A stretch of 64,000 bases of DNA from Mimachlamys varia (GCA_947623455.1 OX392527.1:14318001-14382000); one strand, 5' to 3'. Shown: positions 1 to 12,602, counted from the first letter of the stretch. The notes: generated from the sequence alone by a model not told the origin. Numbers and translations are program-made.

Positions 1-679
1 CAAGTGTGAAAGTCAGTATTACAAGTGTGAAAGTCAGTGTTACAAGAGTGAAAGTCAGTGTTACAAGTGTGGAGGTCAGTGTTACAAGAGTGTAAGTCAG
101 TGTTACAAGATTGAAAGTCAGTGTTACAAGTGTGGAAGTCAGTGTTACAAGTGTGGAAGTCAGAGTTACAAGTGTGGAGGTCAGTGTTACAAGTGTGACA
201 TTCAGGGTTACAAGTGTGAAAGTCAATGTTACAAGTGTGAAAGTCAGTATTACAAGTGTGGAAGTCAGTGTTACAAGAGTGTAAGTCATTGTTACAAGAT
301 TGAAAGTCAGTGTTACAAGTGTGGAAGTCAATGTAACAAGTGTGGAGGTCAGTGTTACAAGAGTGTAAGTCAGTGTTACAAGTGTGGAGGTCAGTATTAC
401 AAGTGTGGAAGTCAGTGTTACAAGAGTGTAAGTCAGTGTTACAAGATTGAAAGTCAGTGTTACAAGTGTGAAAATCAATGTTACAAGTGTGGAGGTCAGT
501 GTTACAAGTGTGGAGGTCAGTGTTACAAGTGTGAAAGTCAGTGTTACAAGTGTGAAAGTCAGTGTTACAAGTGTGTAAGTCAGTGTTACAAGTGTGGAGG
601 TCAGTGTTACAAGTGTGTAAGTCAGTGTTACAAGTGTATAAGTCAGTGTTGCAAGTGTGTAAGTCAGTGTTACAAGTGC
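1..679. repeat. 21-bp minisatellite array, about 32 units
   Basis: A 21-bp unit is repeated head to tail from the first base of the window, so the array's left end is not seen. Units vary at a few positions (for example gaaagt, ggaggt, gtaagt after the shared CAAGTGT/CAAGAGT core). I see no length changes among units. The unit length is a multiple of three and one forward frame stays open throughout; this is described in the separate coding entry. Confidence 0.97.
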
Positions 680-715
680 GATAGTGATGAAGAGACGACA
701 GATAGTTTTATTTGA
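2..715 (+). CDS. Possible cysteine-rich heptad-repeat coding segment, 5' end outside window
   Basis: Reading from base 2, the 21-bp array gives an uninterrupted frame of 237 codons ending at TGA 713-715. It encodes heptads of the form K-C-x-S/G-Q-C-Y, with two cysteines and one tyrosine in most units. After the last repeat the frame continues as a short acidic tail (CDSDEETTDSFI) before the stop. The other two forward frames meet stops in several units. No methionine occurs in the frame, so a start would have to lie upstream or in another exon. Cys/Tyr-rich repeats are seen in secreted matrix or adhesive proteins, but no signal peptide or splice site can be assessed here. It may equally be a non-coding minisatellite whose frame is open by chance. 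I do not recognise a gene. Confidence 0.25.
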   Translation, partial: KCESQYYKCESQCYKSESQCYKCGGQCYKSVSQCYKIESQCYKCGSQCYKCGSQSYKCGGQCYKCDIQGYKCESQCYKCESQYYKCGSQCYKSVSHCYKIESQCYKCGSQCNKCGGQCYKSVSQCYKCGGQYYKCGSQCYKSVSQCYKIESQCYKCENQCYKCGGQCYKCGGQCYKCESQCYKCESQCYKCVSQCYKCGGQCYKCVSQCYKCISQCCKCVSQCYKCDSDEETTDSFI

Positions 716-2577
716 CGACAATATGCGTCTTTTGTAGTCAAATGTCATTATACTTTCTTGTTGACAGTCACTTTGGTACTTTACTTTTCATAATGTCTTT
801 GTTTAAGTATTTCCAAGATGACGACAGGCAATTATCCTCGTCCCTAGACGGAAATATCCCCAGCTTGTCCTTTGCAGACGATTATGCTATAGCGGCAGAA
901 AACGATTTGTTTTGTACATGGCTATTCTAGATACCCATGGGATCTGATGATCGGAACAAACACTCACTGCGTTGTCTGTGTCGGGGATTGTTTGATCCAG
1001 TGTAGTTACCGAATGCTCGTCATCAACCAACAAGGAATCATTACCAATTTTAGTCAGAAAAAATATCGACTTTGTACATGGAAATAGTCATATAAAAAAG
1101 CAAAGAAAATCATCGTGGGCTTGAACTTTTTGCATTTTTTTCAGTTTGAACCGGTGTTTTATGTAAAATCATAAAAATCCTAAATTAACGTCACTCAACG
1201 GAAGCGTTACAGTCTGTTGACATGAGTTCACCATGTAGCAGACGGGTAAGTGAAAGATGACGCAATCTGTCGACTTCCATCGGGTTCGAACGTCAACAGC
1301 AGTTGGCAGTAGCAACCTAGAGGTAATGTCCACAAAAAGGGCACACCACGCCAACGTTACAGGAACATGGCTACATGCCATTGTTACGATTGTCTTACCG
1401 AAGCGACCTGTGAATACGCCTAAAATTGAAAGAGGGTGCACTTTTAGACAGAATCATCTTTCATCTGAAAAATAATTTGTAGAGGGACATTCCATAATCT
1501 TATTATAGGACAGTAAATGCTTAAGATAAATGTCAAAGTATGTTAAATATCATTACTTGATGCAGTATTTGACGACCATTAAGAAGACATTATTGATAGT
1601 ATACCAAAACGTATGAAGATTGTCCTTGGAAACGATAAGAAATTCATCCATTACTGGTCAAAATGGAAAACTCCTGATAATTGTATTTTGTAGGGATGCT
1701 AAGAAGAAAGAAGGACCAGTTGGCATCATGAAAATATCTGTACAACCTCTTTCAGTATGAACATTATTGAAGGGACAATAATGAAAACATATTTTCAATC
1801 GTATTACTATATTTTCATTGTTTAACAGTTTGACACTGAACATGGAAATAGACAAAAGAAGATGCTTTCTTAACAATCCGTAATTGTGAAGAAGTGCCAT
1901 GCGTTTAAGTACGACTGTTCATTAGCTTCTACATAACACATATGTCTTTCCAGTCAAGGAGGAAAGATAACATCTTGTTGTATTCATCGAACTTTGGAAT
2001 ACAAGAAACTGCATGCTTTTTGAACATACAACTTCCAAATATTATTTTTATCATAACGATAATGAACAATTTATTTATGTTTACTCTGTTACATCCAGAA
2101 GTTTGAACTTCTTCTACAGATGCATGCACCCTCTATCGTGCTTCCTCTTATTAAACCATTTCCCCCCTTTTGAACCATTTTTAAATACATGTATCTCATT
2201 AGATTGACATATTAGATACTAATATGTTTGCGTTTTAATTCTATTTTTCAAAATTGCAATGTACATGCATATACATAACATTAAATAGGACATTCACACA
2301 TTCTCAAACCTGCTGGCAAAGACAGGCTTTTATCAGCATCAAACTCAAAGCGACAAACATTGACACGTTGAATGTAAATTCCTGATTGAAACGTCCGCAC
2401 ACAATCTTTAGGTCCTGCCGCTTTAACCGTGTTGCCAGGAGGTAGATATTTTCATGATCTAATTGACTTGTAGATTGACTTAGATTAAATTGTTGATGTG
2501 AAAGTAGAATGTTTGTATTATTTTTTACATTTACATTTGTATGCTGGAATGTTAAAAAACCCTTCATTTTTCAAGTG
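716..2577. other. Non-coding or unassigned stretch
   Basis: Only short, mutually overlapping open frames are present (up to 90 codons, on both strands near 1169-1475). None shows a recognisable domain. No tandem repeat or clear hairpin element was seen. Confidence 0.5.
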
Positions 2578-3975
2578 TTTTAATGATAAGCGTCAACATA
2601 ACCATAGTCCAAACTCAAAATCGGTTAAACTATGGGCTAATACGAACAGAAGGAAATATTTACATGACAATCCTTGTTAAAGTACAAGAGAATAAGACCA
2701 GACGTTCCGGAAGAGTAAGCGCCTTCTGCTTCATCAACGACACCCGCCTGTAAATCACTGTCACATCCAAGAAAACATCAATCGGGTATACTAAAAACGT
2801 CCATCCTAATATCACACAAAGATACAAAATATTTTTCAATGGCTTCCATAAACTGTTCTCATTGACGGATTTTCTGCGTTGAACCAGTAGTGATCAAATT
2901 ACCTAAAAAGATCAGAGAATACCAAAACGTCAACAAAACCATAATCCAAACTCAAAATCGATTAAACTAGAGGCAAAATAGGAACAAAGCAAAGATTTAC
3001 ATGGAGACTCTTGTAAAAGAGAATAAGACCAGGTGTTCCGGAAGAGTAAGCGTCTTCTGCTTCATCGACGACACCCGCCATGTAAATCTTTGTCACATCC
3101 ATGTAAACATGAAGTTCTCAAAATGAGAACCGATTATCATTGTCAATAAGCACACTAATTAGCATACTTAAAAACGTCCATCTTCATATCACTTAAAGAT
3201 ACAGAATATTTCTAAATGAGACAAAGATGGCGACCATAAAACTTTCCCATAGTTCTGATCAACCTGCATATCTCGAATCTTTGTGTTGTTAGTTTGTTTG
3301 TCAGCAGTCGACATCGATCACGAAAATCTTGATATTTAGAGCAAGCCCTGGAATACCGAATCAACTGCGACATGTAAACACCATAGGTTGGAGAAGCAGG
3401 GATGTTACTATCAAGAAATGGAAAGTTCAAAGGCTTTGCAAATAGAACACCCATTAAAGTACACACTGTAGATAGTTTATGTATCGTACAATCTCAACAA
3501 AAATTCAATGGGATACTGAATGGTAAAAGGAATTGAAAATCACTAATAAAAGGGCAAAATTTGAACAAAGATAAGATTGACTCAAGAACACTAGAATTAG
3601 ATCAGATGGTCCAAAGAAATAACTACTGATACTATTTCGACTTGATTTGACTGAGTCATCATTGTCAATCACAACACGTACATTAATGACTATACTCAAA
3701 AACGTCCACCAAGATACAGAGTATTTCTCAACGAGACAAAAATGCCCACCATGAAACTGGCCAATACTTCTAATCAACTTGCATCTCTCGAATCCCTGTG
3801 TTAGTTTCACGATATATAGAGCAAGCCTTAGAATAACGAATCAACTGCGACATGTAAACACCAAAAATCAGTGATGTTACTATCAAGAAATGGAACGTTC
3901 ACAATCGGAAAATTGAAATCGTCACGTTTATCGTATAGCTTAGTAGTAAGCTGTCAGTGTTGGCCGTAGTTTAAG
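2578..3975 (-). mobile_element. Three broken fragments of a Penelope-like retroelement
   Basis: Three adjoining minus-strand pieces (about 2578-2860, 2915-3470 and 3655-3975) share a conserved 3' tail (ccataatcc.aactcaaaatcg, then a block with cttctgcttcatcgacgacacccgcc). In the second and third pieces the tail runs into the C-terminal end of a reverse-transcriptase-type protein. Minus-strand translation of 3212-3466 contains FPFLDSNIPASPTYGVYMSQ and RLLTNKLTTQ..E.CRLIRTMGKFYGRH, matching the copies at 25.3-26.4 and 37.1-38.0 kb. The third piece carries the same LTQGFERCKLIRS stretch but is otherwise frameshifted. All three lack the catalytic palm, so they are 5'-truncated, dead copies. Confidence 0.7.
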
Positions 3976-5365
3976 TAAAGATCTAGGTAAGCAGCTAACA
4001 TAAAAGAGTATGTTTGTCCTTTATGTCCACAAACTCGAGCGTTCTCACAATATATTTCTCAGTATATATTACATTGGTTTTATTGTATATTTCAAACACA
4101 TTTATATTGCTGAAGTAAAAGCTGGTTTAACAACAGAACGAAGCCGTCACTTCAGGTTGGTGTCAAGGTCAAAAATTCAAATTCTTCCATAGAATAAAAT
4201 ATTCAGAAGATAATTATGAAAACTGTTAAAAAAATCTGAATTGTTCGAAATTCACATGCAATATCACTCCTGATTCAATAGTTACGAAATGGCAGTGAGA
4301 GGTTTGGCTAATGGTTTGGTTGAGTAACTGTGCTTGTGCAATATAGTGTTACTACAGGATTGTAACAGTGGTGTTGACCCTTTGAGGAATCTAGACTTTT
4401 ACGAAGCTAAAGAATAGTAAAGCTACTGTATAGTTCCGAACCCACTTTGTAAGGAGGACAATGGTGAATTTATTGGAGTTGGGTGACGAGATAAAGCTTG
4501 TGCTTTTTATTTGGATTCCAATGTACTCATACGTTCTGTGAGTTATCAAAAAGATAAAATTAAAAGATATAACAACGTCTAAAATTAAACTAGAGATTTT
4601 GCCCACGTTAAGCCTCCTCCTTCAATGTTTCCCTGAGTATTGTACAATGTAAGTAATCAGTAATGTTTAGCCAACCCGTTACCCTGCTGGATTATCAATG
4701 TAGAACATGCCGAAGTAGAAGTTATTCTAAACTATCAAAATCAAGTTATTGTACTGCCTGTAGTTAAAACTGTAACTAATTTTGTAACGAATGCACGGTG
4801 GTGTGCTGGCTGGCTTCCTGATTCTTGCTGTGTATGATTTACTGATATTTGTGACAACCACTTAAATGCTGAGTTAACGTACTACAAATGTGTGCATATG
4901 CCTCGTCGTCAATATATTAACGAAGTAGTTTTTATGACTAATCAAAGCGAGATTTCCGATATCTGCGGCTAGAGGGAGGACAACTTGTCAGACAATAAGT
5001 TGATTAACTTATTTGATTTATTGGAAATCTGCACCTATTATAGTATAGCATGGGTTGTCTTTACCTGGTAACCTCATTCCATGTCGGTTAAACAACCAAG
5101 CATCAAAATAATGAACAAAAGAGGTACAGAATAGATCAATGTGTTCAAACCTTCATTTTCACTGGCGAACTAAAAAAGCTACAGAAATATAGCTCATATG
5201 CTAAAAACAGGAATTTGTTTCTTAGCCATGAAATTCAGATCAGTTCCCTCACGCGTATTATGTAATACAGTTCCTGAGTATTTCATCAGAATTTTTGACT
5301 AATATTCAGGCTAGTTAACAAGGAACTTTTTCGAGGAGTGTCCGCACCAGCTAGTGCTCGTACAA
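3976..5365. other. Non-coding or unassigned stretch
   Basis: AT-rich sequence with no tandem array and no open frame beyond about 70 codons. Nothing recognisable was seen. Confidence 0.5.
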
Positions 5366-5660
5366 CCTTTCTTTACCTCGAACCTAGACCTAGCAATACC
5401 AAGCTTCAGTTACACGTTTGACACAATAACTCCGTATAAACGAGTCACTGTTCAGCTGCCTGAGCTATATATAGCGTTCACCGTGGTACCGTTATGGGAC
5501 CTATATTGTTTCTGTATAACATTTACGACTTTTCATGTGTCACATTCTTAGTACTCTTCATCAATAAATGTTTTTTCATAGATCAATCAAAGACCTCAAG
5601 GAATTGCAAAAACACGTCCAATTTTTTTTGAGAAGCAAGCAAGAGTCTTTGGTATAATAT
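5366..5660 (+). pseudogene. LINE reverse-transcriptase fossil, frameshifted
   Basis: The forward strand shows decayed pieces of a non-LTR reverse transcriptase spread over different frames. KRVTVQLPE (about 5430-5465) resembles the strand before motif B. It is followed after a frameshift by SVHRGTVMGPILFLYNIYDF (about 5474-5533), a degenerate form of the family pattern SGVPQGTxLGPxLFLxYIND. Further on, IKDLKELQKHVQFFLRSK (about 5586-5640) resembles the helix after the catalytic FADD motif; the FADD itself is not recognisable. No frame is intact, so this is an old, dead fragment. It is not a copy of the LINE at 51.9-54.9 kb at any closeness I can judge by eye. Confidence 0.6.
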
Positions 5661-7953
5661 TTTAAAATTAAAAAAAAAAGGTGTATAACTGATGAAACAG
5701 TGTACAAGTAAAGTCCTGCATGTATACAAACGATATTATTCATATACTAAGTAGGTGCATATAGTTGATAGTGGTACAAGCATCACTGCACGGAACAAGA
5801 ATCCAGGGTATTGATAACGCGATCACCTTTCTTGTTCTACAAAATCGTTTCACCATAGTAACCAGCCCGCTAACAAGATGTTGCCGAAATGATATCACGA
5901 TAATTTCAGTAGAGCACGGATTCTTAACAAAAATCATCATTCTTCAAAAGGACATACTGATTACTGGATCAACTGTCATTCGTATAAAAATGTAAAATCT
6001 TTTCACGTAGCCTTACACTGTCCACCCTCGCAGAGCTAAAATACGCCTGCTGTTATACAGTGCTTGATCATATGAGGCGACCAATGTGGGAGTCCCTAAA
6101 GAAATATGGATTTGCGTTGGTTTCCTCATGAAAGCATCCGTAAAACACCCACGTATTGTAATATTTAGCATACTTTCAATTTGGTTTAATTCTAAGTATT
6201 CATGAGTTTGTTTCACTGCGCCTTGTCTGGCAAAACCTAACTTTTGATTTCAACATGTTACATTGTAAGGCAGTAAATGTGTTCTGTCTTCTGGGAATAA
6301 CTTACGAACATTTATAAATGACGTTGTTGTACTCTGCTTAACGTTCAGCATAGAGAGGAATTAAAGCAGTTGGCTCATTCATTGTCAGTGTAATTACAGG
6401 GACCTGATAATGTGTTTTGGACCTAACCTAAGGTGTGAAAGCGATATTTTCAAATTGGTCGCCAATCAAAACTCATTTTCATGGTTTTTGAATTTATTCT
6501 GATACATGTATTTGGAATGAGAGAAAACTGATCTTTGATGGCGAAGGTTGTAGGGTAAGAATAATCTACTCTAAGGATTTACCAAATTTGAAAACTGCTC
6601 AGATGGATTTTTTCTATCCTACTTGTACAATCCTGGAAATTAACGATTCTTATAACACTGGCACCATTGATTCTGAAATAATCACTTTTATGTTTCTTAC
6701 TTTGACTTATAATCCACCCAATCGATATAAGATAAAGAATACAAACCTAATATGCTGTTTAAGGATACGCCCCTTTAGCATAAACCAAAAGACTAAGTAA
6801 GTACTTAACTGTTCGCTGACTATTTAGCTTTGCACCATTCACAGAAAAAAAACATTTCTAAAAAATCGAATTTAACATAAATTAGGACAACGGCCCCTTT
6901 TGTAATATGCTTGTGTATGGATCTAGGTTTCAGAGTTTGTCGGGATATGAAAAGGTTTAATTCGATCACATTAAACGATCAATACACGCCGTTGGTTGCC
7001 AAAAACAGTATGCTCTTTCTCAGATTCAGAAACAATTTGATGACTGGGGATTTCAAGGTTGGAGATACGTTGTTTGTAACTTTCGCATTAAACACATTAT
7101 ACATCTGAAGGAACAGATCAATGGCTTCAGGCCAAGAGATTTCAAAGATACACATAACAAATCACCCATTTTATATTTACAGTGCCATTCTTACTAGGAG
7201 TTATACTATACTAAGCGGGTTCTTCTTGAAGTGAAATATGTATAAAGATACATCATACACACATGTATAAAATCCGTTATTTTACCATTATTTGAAAGTT
7301 CAACAGCTAATTATGACATTTTCTCTCGATGAAACGTTGTGGAAACCCTCAATACAGAACTGATCAAAACTAGTCTACATCCAGAAATTGAAGAAAAATA
7401 ATAATTTGTTGGTTTTTTAGCTTTAAAGGAGACCCCAGAGTGAAGTCTGATTGGTTACAGATGTTCAAGCGAGCAACGTTTATAGTCTTCAATGACTGGT
7501 GGTAATTGCACGTCGCATGGTTACGGACGAATCACAGCCTTTTAATTGTCCCTCCGCGGCCGACGATCTATCGAACAAACTTTTAAAGGCTTACCTCAGT
7601 ATAGAAACAGTGCGTTGAATTTTAGAAGCTGGCAGTGTCACCAAACTTAAGAACTGGTAGAAGACATAGGCATTCAGCATACGGAACATTAAAAGCTAGC
7701 GAGTACCAATTGTCGGGGTGACATTAACACCCGTCAGTCTGACAGCGTATCCCTGATCTCTAACAAGAACATCTTTATACCATTTGAATCATTTATGAAA
7801 GGCTAAAAGGTTTATCACCTAACAGTATTGGTATAAAAGCAACCCATTGTTAAAATGAATAGTTTCCTTGTGTAACATTAGTTGTTTCTGTCATAACAAG
7901 TGCACACAGATTCGTGCGTCATAGATCAGTTAACACAGTTCATGTTGTACAGG
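5661..7953. other. Non-coding or unassigned stretch
   Basis: Only short open frames (up to 76 codons) without recognisable domains. No array or hairpin element was noticed. A poly-A run lies near 5670. Confidence 0.5.
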
Positions 7954-8263
7954 AGGCATGGTGGTCTAGTGGTAGCACGCCAGGCTCGTGATCGAGGGGT
8001 TATGGTTCGAACCAGGGCACGGCACTGTGTTGTATTTTGAGCAAGATTCTGGATCCGCTTTTTCATGTGTACTCAGCTGTAAATAAGTACGTGGTTTGGC
8101 AGCGCTAGAATTTGCAAAATGCTAGTGAAATGTTGTATGCTCCCTGTGGAGCTAGGAAATATATTGGCTGATTTAAAAAGGCCCTATATCCCCGGATTAG
8201 TATTTATGATCTACTTTGAGACGACTTACTAGAATGTGATTAAGCCATTATTATTATAATTAA
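7954..8263 (+). mobile_element. tRNA-derived SINE
   Basis: The head has RNA polymerase III internal promoter boxes in tRNA spacing. An A-box-like TGGTCTAGTGGTA lies at 7962-7974 and a B-box GGTTCGAACC at 8004-8013. A tRNA-unrelated body follows, and the element ends in an ATT-rich tail (TTATTATTATAATT, about 8249-8262), a common SINE 3' end. The head is not a functional tRNA: a clean acceptor stem and a normal anticodon arm cannot be drawn. SINEs are non-autonomous and depend on a LINE for transposition. I did not find convincing target-site duplications, so the outer edges are approximate. Confidence 0.8.
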
Positions 8264-8347
8264 CTATAGACCAATCCATCACAGGAGTAGGGTGACTTCA
8301 GCATTTCAGGGATATCTATCTACGTCATACGAGTGACGATTCAGTGG

Positions 8348-9309
8348 TACACACAGACACGTCACAGGCGCGGATTTACACAATACACATAGACACATAT
8401 GTCACAGGAGAGGATTTACACAATACACACAGACACATACGTCACATGAGAGGATTTACACAATACACACAAACACATACGTCACATGAGCGGATTTGCA
8501 CCATACACACAGACACATACGTCACAAGAAAGGATTTACACAATGCACACAGACACATACGTCACATGAGAGGATTTACACAATACACACAGACACATAT
8601 GTCACGGGAGAGGATTTACACCAAACACACAGACACATACGTCACAGGAGAGGATTTACACAATACACACAGGCACATACGTCACAGGAGAGGATTTACA
8701 CAATACACACGAACACATACGTCACATGAGAGGATTTACACAATACACACAGACACATATGTCACGGGAGAGGATTTACACAATACACACAGACACATAC
8801 GTCACAGGAGAGGATTTACACCATACATACAGACACATACGTCACAGGAGAGGATTAACACCATACACATAGACACATACGTCACAGGAGAGGATTTACA
8901 CAATACACACAGACACATATGTCACAGGAGAGGATTTACACCATACATACAGACACATACGTCACATGAGGGGATTTACACCATACATACAGACACATAC
9001 GTCACATGAGGGGATTTACACCATATACAAAGACACATACGTCAAAGGAGAGGATTTACACCATACATACAGACACATACGTCACAGGAGAGGATTTACA
9101 CCATACACGCAGACACATATGTCACAGGAAGGGATTTACACAATACACATAGACACATACGTCACAGGAGCGGATTTACACCATACAAACAGACACATAC
9201 GTCATAGGAGCGGATTTACACAATACACACAGACACATACGTCACAGGAAGGGATTTAGACAATACACACAGACACATACGTCACAGGGGCGGATTTACA
9301 CCATTCAAA
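8348..9309. repeat. 40-bp minisatellite array, about 24 units
   Basis: From 8361 the 40-bp unit (beginning GTCACAGGAGAGGATTTACA) recurs in strict register at 8361, 8401 and so on to 9281, without an insertion or deletion. Base substitutions are scattered (GTCACATGAG, GTCACGGGAG, CCATAC/CAATAC). Because 40 is not a multiple of three, the array shifts frame each unit and gives a 120-bp (40-residue) coding period. Long open frames such as 8344-9009 are by-products: they lack a proper ATG and end where a unit reads CATGAG. I do not call a protein. Confidence 0.97.
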
Positions 9310-11009
9310 CCGGAGTTAATTGGCGGCCATATATGGTATGCATCGATATAAATGTGTGTTTGGCATATTAGAAAATAATTGTTCTTACGGTCGGGTAAAG
9401 ATTTGTGTGTAAACATTTCTCCGGCAGTACTACTTTGTAATAAGTTTTTGTAACATCCTATGGATTTATATCATTAATGTTGAGATATCACATAGCGTCA
9501 GGACATGATGGCATCATATTGAAGCAAATTGAAATTAATTTTTACCTTAAATATTGTTTATGGTAAGAAAATAATGTTTCTTTGATATGGTTACACATTA
9601 TTCATCTAAATTAACAAGAAAAAAACTTCCAGACTCATTTAAACATGCTTATGTAAAGAATAATGGAGTAGTCATTACGATCCAATGATAAACGTGTGAA
9701 GGGTGCGCAATATAAGATTGTGTATTCTGTTTATTAATGCTTTGATATAAGAAAATAACAATTTAAACAATTAATACTCTGTTGAAAGTGTTTGAAATTT
9801 ATTTAGAGAATGGAACCGATAATTTATGGACACGTTCATTTGTAGTAATCGAAAGTAATGAGGTGCTTAGCTTTTACCTACTTAACAGTCGGGGACAGAA
9901 ACAAGTACGAAACAATGACGTTACAAGAAATACTGGCTTTACGATTGATGCCGGAAATACGGGAAAACATTACTACAAGCGGATATTGGGGATCGTTTTA
10001 GGAATGAAAACAAATGTTTGTTTTGTAAATGTGAGAGTACTCGAGTGTTTTGTCGGCCTGAATATGTGTTAGGTTAATATATCACCAAGGATGAGAATAG
10101 TTGCTAGGCACGAAAGGTCAACTTCAGAGCACATGGTCATTTATGACCTTTGATCTTGCCTTCATCCTTCATCACGTGAGAAAAGACAAGTGTACAAGTC
10201 GGCTGTATACTGGGAGCTAGTCCTTACACCAACACCAATAATTCACAAGTAGTTTGTCTTGAGATGTGCGTGCCAACAGCTCATAAAGCAAGCTTGTGAG
10301 CCGATCGTACATCGTGCTCCTATAGACTGCTGATGGCAGACACTCGGTGGTCACGGGAAATCCCGCGTTATTCCTCCGCCAACGTCGACATTTCATAGCT
10401 GGACTAGGCTTATGTCCCTTTCATTGTCTCCGCTGTCAGTTGGTGCAAGAAGGTCTCGAGTACATCTTCGAAACCGATGGGAGAGAAAATATAAACTATC
10501 CGGGAAACTGATGAGACTTCCGGAAGTCATAATTACTCATTTCGTTAGTGCATATTAGGTTTAGAAACATAATGAGTTTCATACGCCTTAATTTACTGAA
10601 GCGTTTAATTTTGGTTTTACTCTGATACATTAAAGACAGAAAATGATACTCTCACCTAACCGGATGCGACTTTTCTGAAAATCTCAGTTTAGCATGAAAA
10701 TGTTTGGTTATCACCATGTAGATTTTGCATCATCGAACCCCCTTTCCTTTTCGTGCTTGATATGTTTTGTCAATGTGTCGATCAGCAGAATGAATTCTGC
10801 CACCATACATGCGATTACAAAGCATTATTTAGTTGTTTTGAAATATTGCTTTTTGGTACACTTTTGTTAAAATTTTATATTTCCTGAAAGACGGGTCGCT
10901 TGTCACCAGATTTATTCGTAGTCATACAGAGGACGTTTAATGGCTTCCAGTTAAATACCGTAAACATGTTTTGGAGTATAACAGGGTAAATCTAGGTAAC
11001 GTCCAAAAA
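9310..11009. other. Non-coding or unassigned stretch
   Basis: Unique-looking AT-rich sequence. A 96-codon forward frame at 9782-10072 begins with TTG and has no recognisable domain. A perfect hairpin (GACTTCC/GGAAGTC) follows a CTGATGA at 10508-10528; it is discussed under rejected items. Confidence 0.5.
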
Positions 11010-11185
11010 ACTGTCACCTTCTAAAAGTGAAAACTGATACATCATTCTCAATCACATCACGTACGCATACCAAATATCGAAAATGCTCACCTACATATAT
11101 ATAGCATACAAAGATACAGAATATTTCTGAATCAGACCAATATGGCGACCATAAAACTTATTCAAAGTTCTGCGCACACAATTTA
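11010..11185 (-). mobile_element. Penelope-like element 3' tail fragment
   Basis: This short fragment matches the tail block seen at 3.0, 25.5 and 27.5 kb: TCATTCTCAATCACA, then AAAGATACAGAATATTTCT, then ATGGCGACCATAAAACTT. It is too short and decayed to encode anything. Confidence 0.6.
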
Positions 11186-12423
11186 TGTTTTAATGTATCA
11201 TATTGTATATCTTAAGATCTCAATACACCGATAGAAATTTCATAAAGGCGGGCTTGATTTATCATTTAAATCACTTTTTGTAAACTCGTAAATATTTCAG
11301 ATTTCAGTGGCTCTCATTTCCAAATATAACGGCTCTAGTTCTTTTACTTGATTATCATACGTAGTTGTTTTGTTTTACATGAGCAAAAAAAACGTATATG
11401 TAGAAATTGACCATATTCCTTTCTGCACATTAATACTTGTAACAGAGATCTATATGAAAGTCAATTTATTTCTGTTCGTATTAAATACAGTAAGTATTGC
11501 TATCAGGATACAGTGGTATAAGAGGTGAACACATCAAAATATCCTTTTGAAAGTTAATAGTGAACTGTTCTTATACAAAACGATCTTGCCGGAACCACCA
11601 ATTTATTTCTTGTATGCGTGTTGCACTTCTTCGTTCTCCTACACAGCTGTGTTACTCTCGATGCCAAGGGTGCAACATCACCAAGTGTTTTTCGTATTCG
11701 TCTTCCCGGTGCCAATTGTCAGTTGCACTCTTCCGTTTGTTTTTTTCTGTCAGTTAGTCCCGTAAGTCGTATACTAGTATACCTTTATTTCCTACAATTC
11801 TTTTCCTAGGGGAGTTTAGAGTATTTCTTTATTAAAGAATTTTCGTTTTTAAGTTGGTTTTCAGCTTTAAACTGGCTACTGTCTATGCTGCTATATTTCT
11901 AACTATAGGCTTCCAAATATATCATAATCCATCCTTTTCCTTATTTGACCAAAACTCCCTGTCGAACGTTTGGGTATCGGGATCGTCTTCAGCCTAACCA
12001 AACATACAAACATATGTTGCTATTTGACAAGTTAAAACATTGCTCATGTATCTAGTCATATCCGGGTGTGAAGGCAGCATTTGTCGCCAGTTTATATACA
12101 GTATATAACGTCACGTATTATATTAACCGTCTGAGTCACTCTTGTGTTTTAAATGCGTGTGAATGACCAAGACAATCTGATAACCAGGATGTGATAAACA
12201 CACAACGGTGTCTGGTCAAGAAGCTCTAACCTAGTTTTACAAGTAAAATGAATCATTCAAAGTAAGTGTATACAATAGCCAAACCGGTCCCTATTGGGTC
12301 AGGGCACTCTCCTTTTATGTGGAGACGAAGATAATTGATTTGTTTTCCAAATGATCATTCCCATCTAGTTTGGAAACTCTCTTTATTGCCTACTTATGTC
12401 AGTAACAGGACTTTATATAAAGC
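11186..12423. other. Non-coding or unassigned stretch
   Basis: Three overlapping forward frames near 11547-11809 are open but encode nothing I recognise. A perfect 14-bp palindrome (GTATACTAGTATAC) lies near 11769. No array was seen. Confidence 0.5.
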
Positions 12424-12602
12424 TTGACGGACGTGAGGCGGACGGTTTGTGAACTGGTGGCGGACGTGTGGCTGACTGGACACGGACGTGTGGCCGACGG
12501 ATGGCGGACGTGTGGCTGACTGGTGGCGGAGGTGTGGCTGACTGGACGCGGACGTTTGGCCGACGGGTCGCAGCCGTGTGGCTGACGGACGTGTAGCTGA
12601 CA
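12424..12602. repeat. 11/22-bp degenerate minisatellite, first block
   Basis: GC-rich units built on an 11-bp theme (GGTGGCGGACG and TGTGGCTGACT alternating) run for about 180 bp in an AT-rich background. The same motif family reappears at 12,802-12,918. Open frames on either strand through it (for example minus 12,394-12,609) are repeat by-products. Confidence 0.85.

Noticed and set aside
7954..8026. Functional tRNA gene
   Set aside because: Only the internal promoter boxes are conserved; the acceptor stem and anticodon arm do not fold properly, and a SINE body follows.
8344..9009. 221-codon forward frame over the 40-bp array
   Set aside because: It has no proper ATG, rotates frame each unit, and ends at a random unit variant. 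It is a by-product of the array.
10508..10531. CTGATGA followed by a perfect hairpin GACTTCC/GGAAGTC, resembling a second hammerhead core
   Set aside because: The base run after the hairpin is ATAA rather than GAAA, and no stem I or stem III partner could be found. It is probably chance or too decayed to claim.
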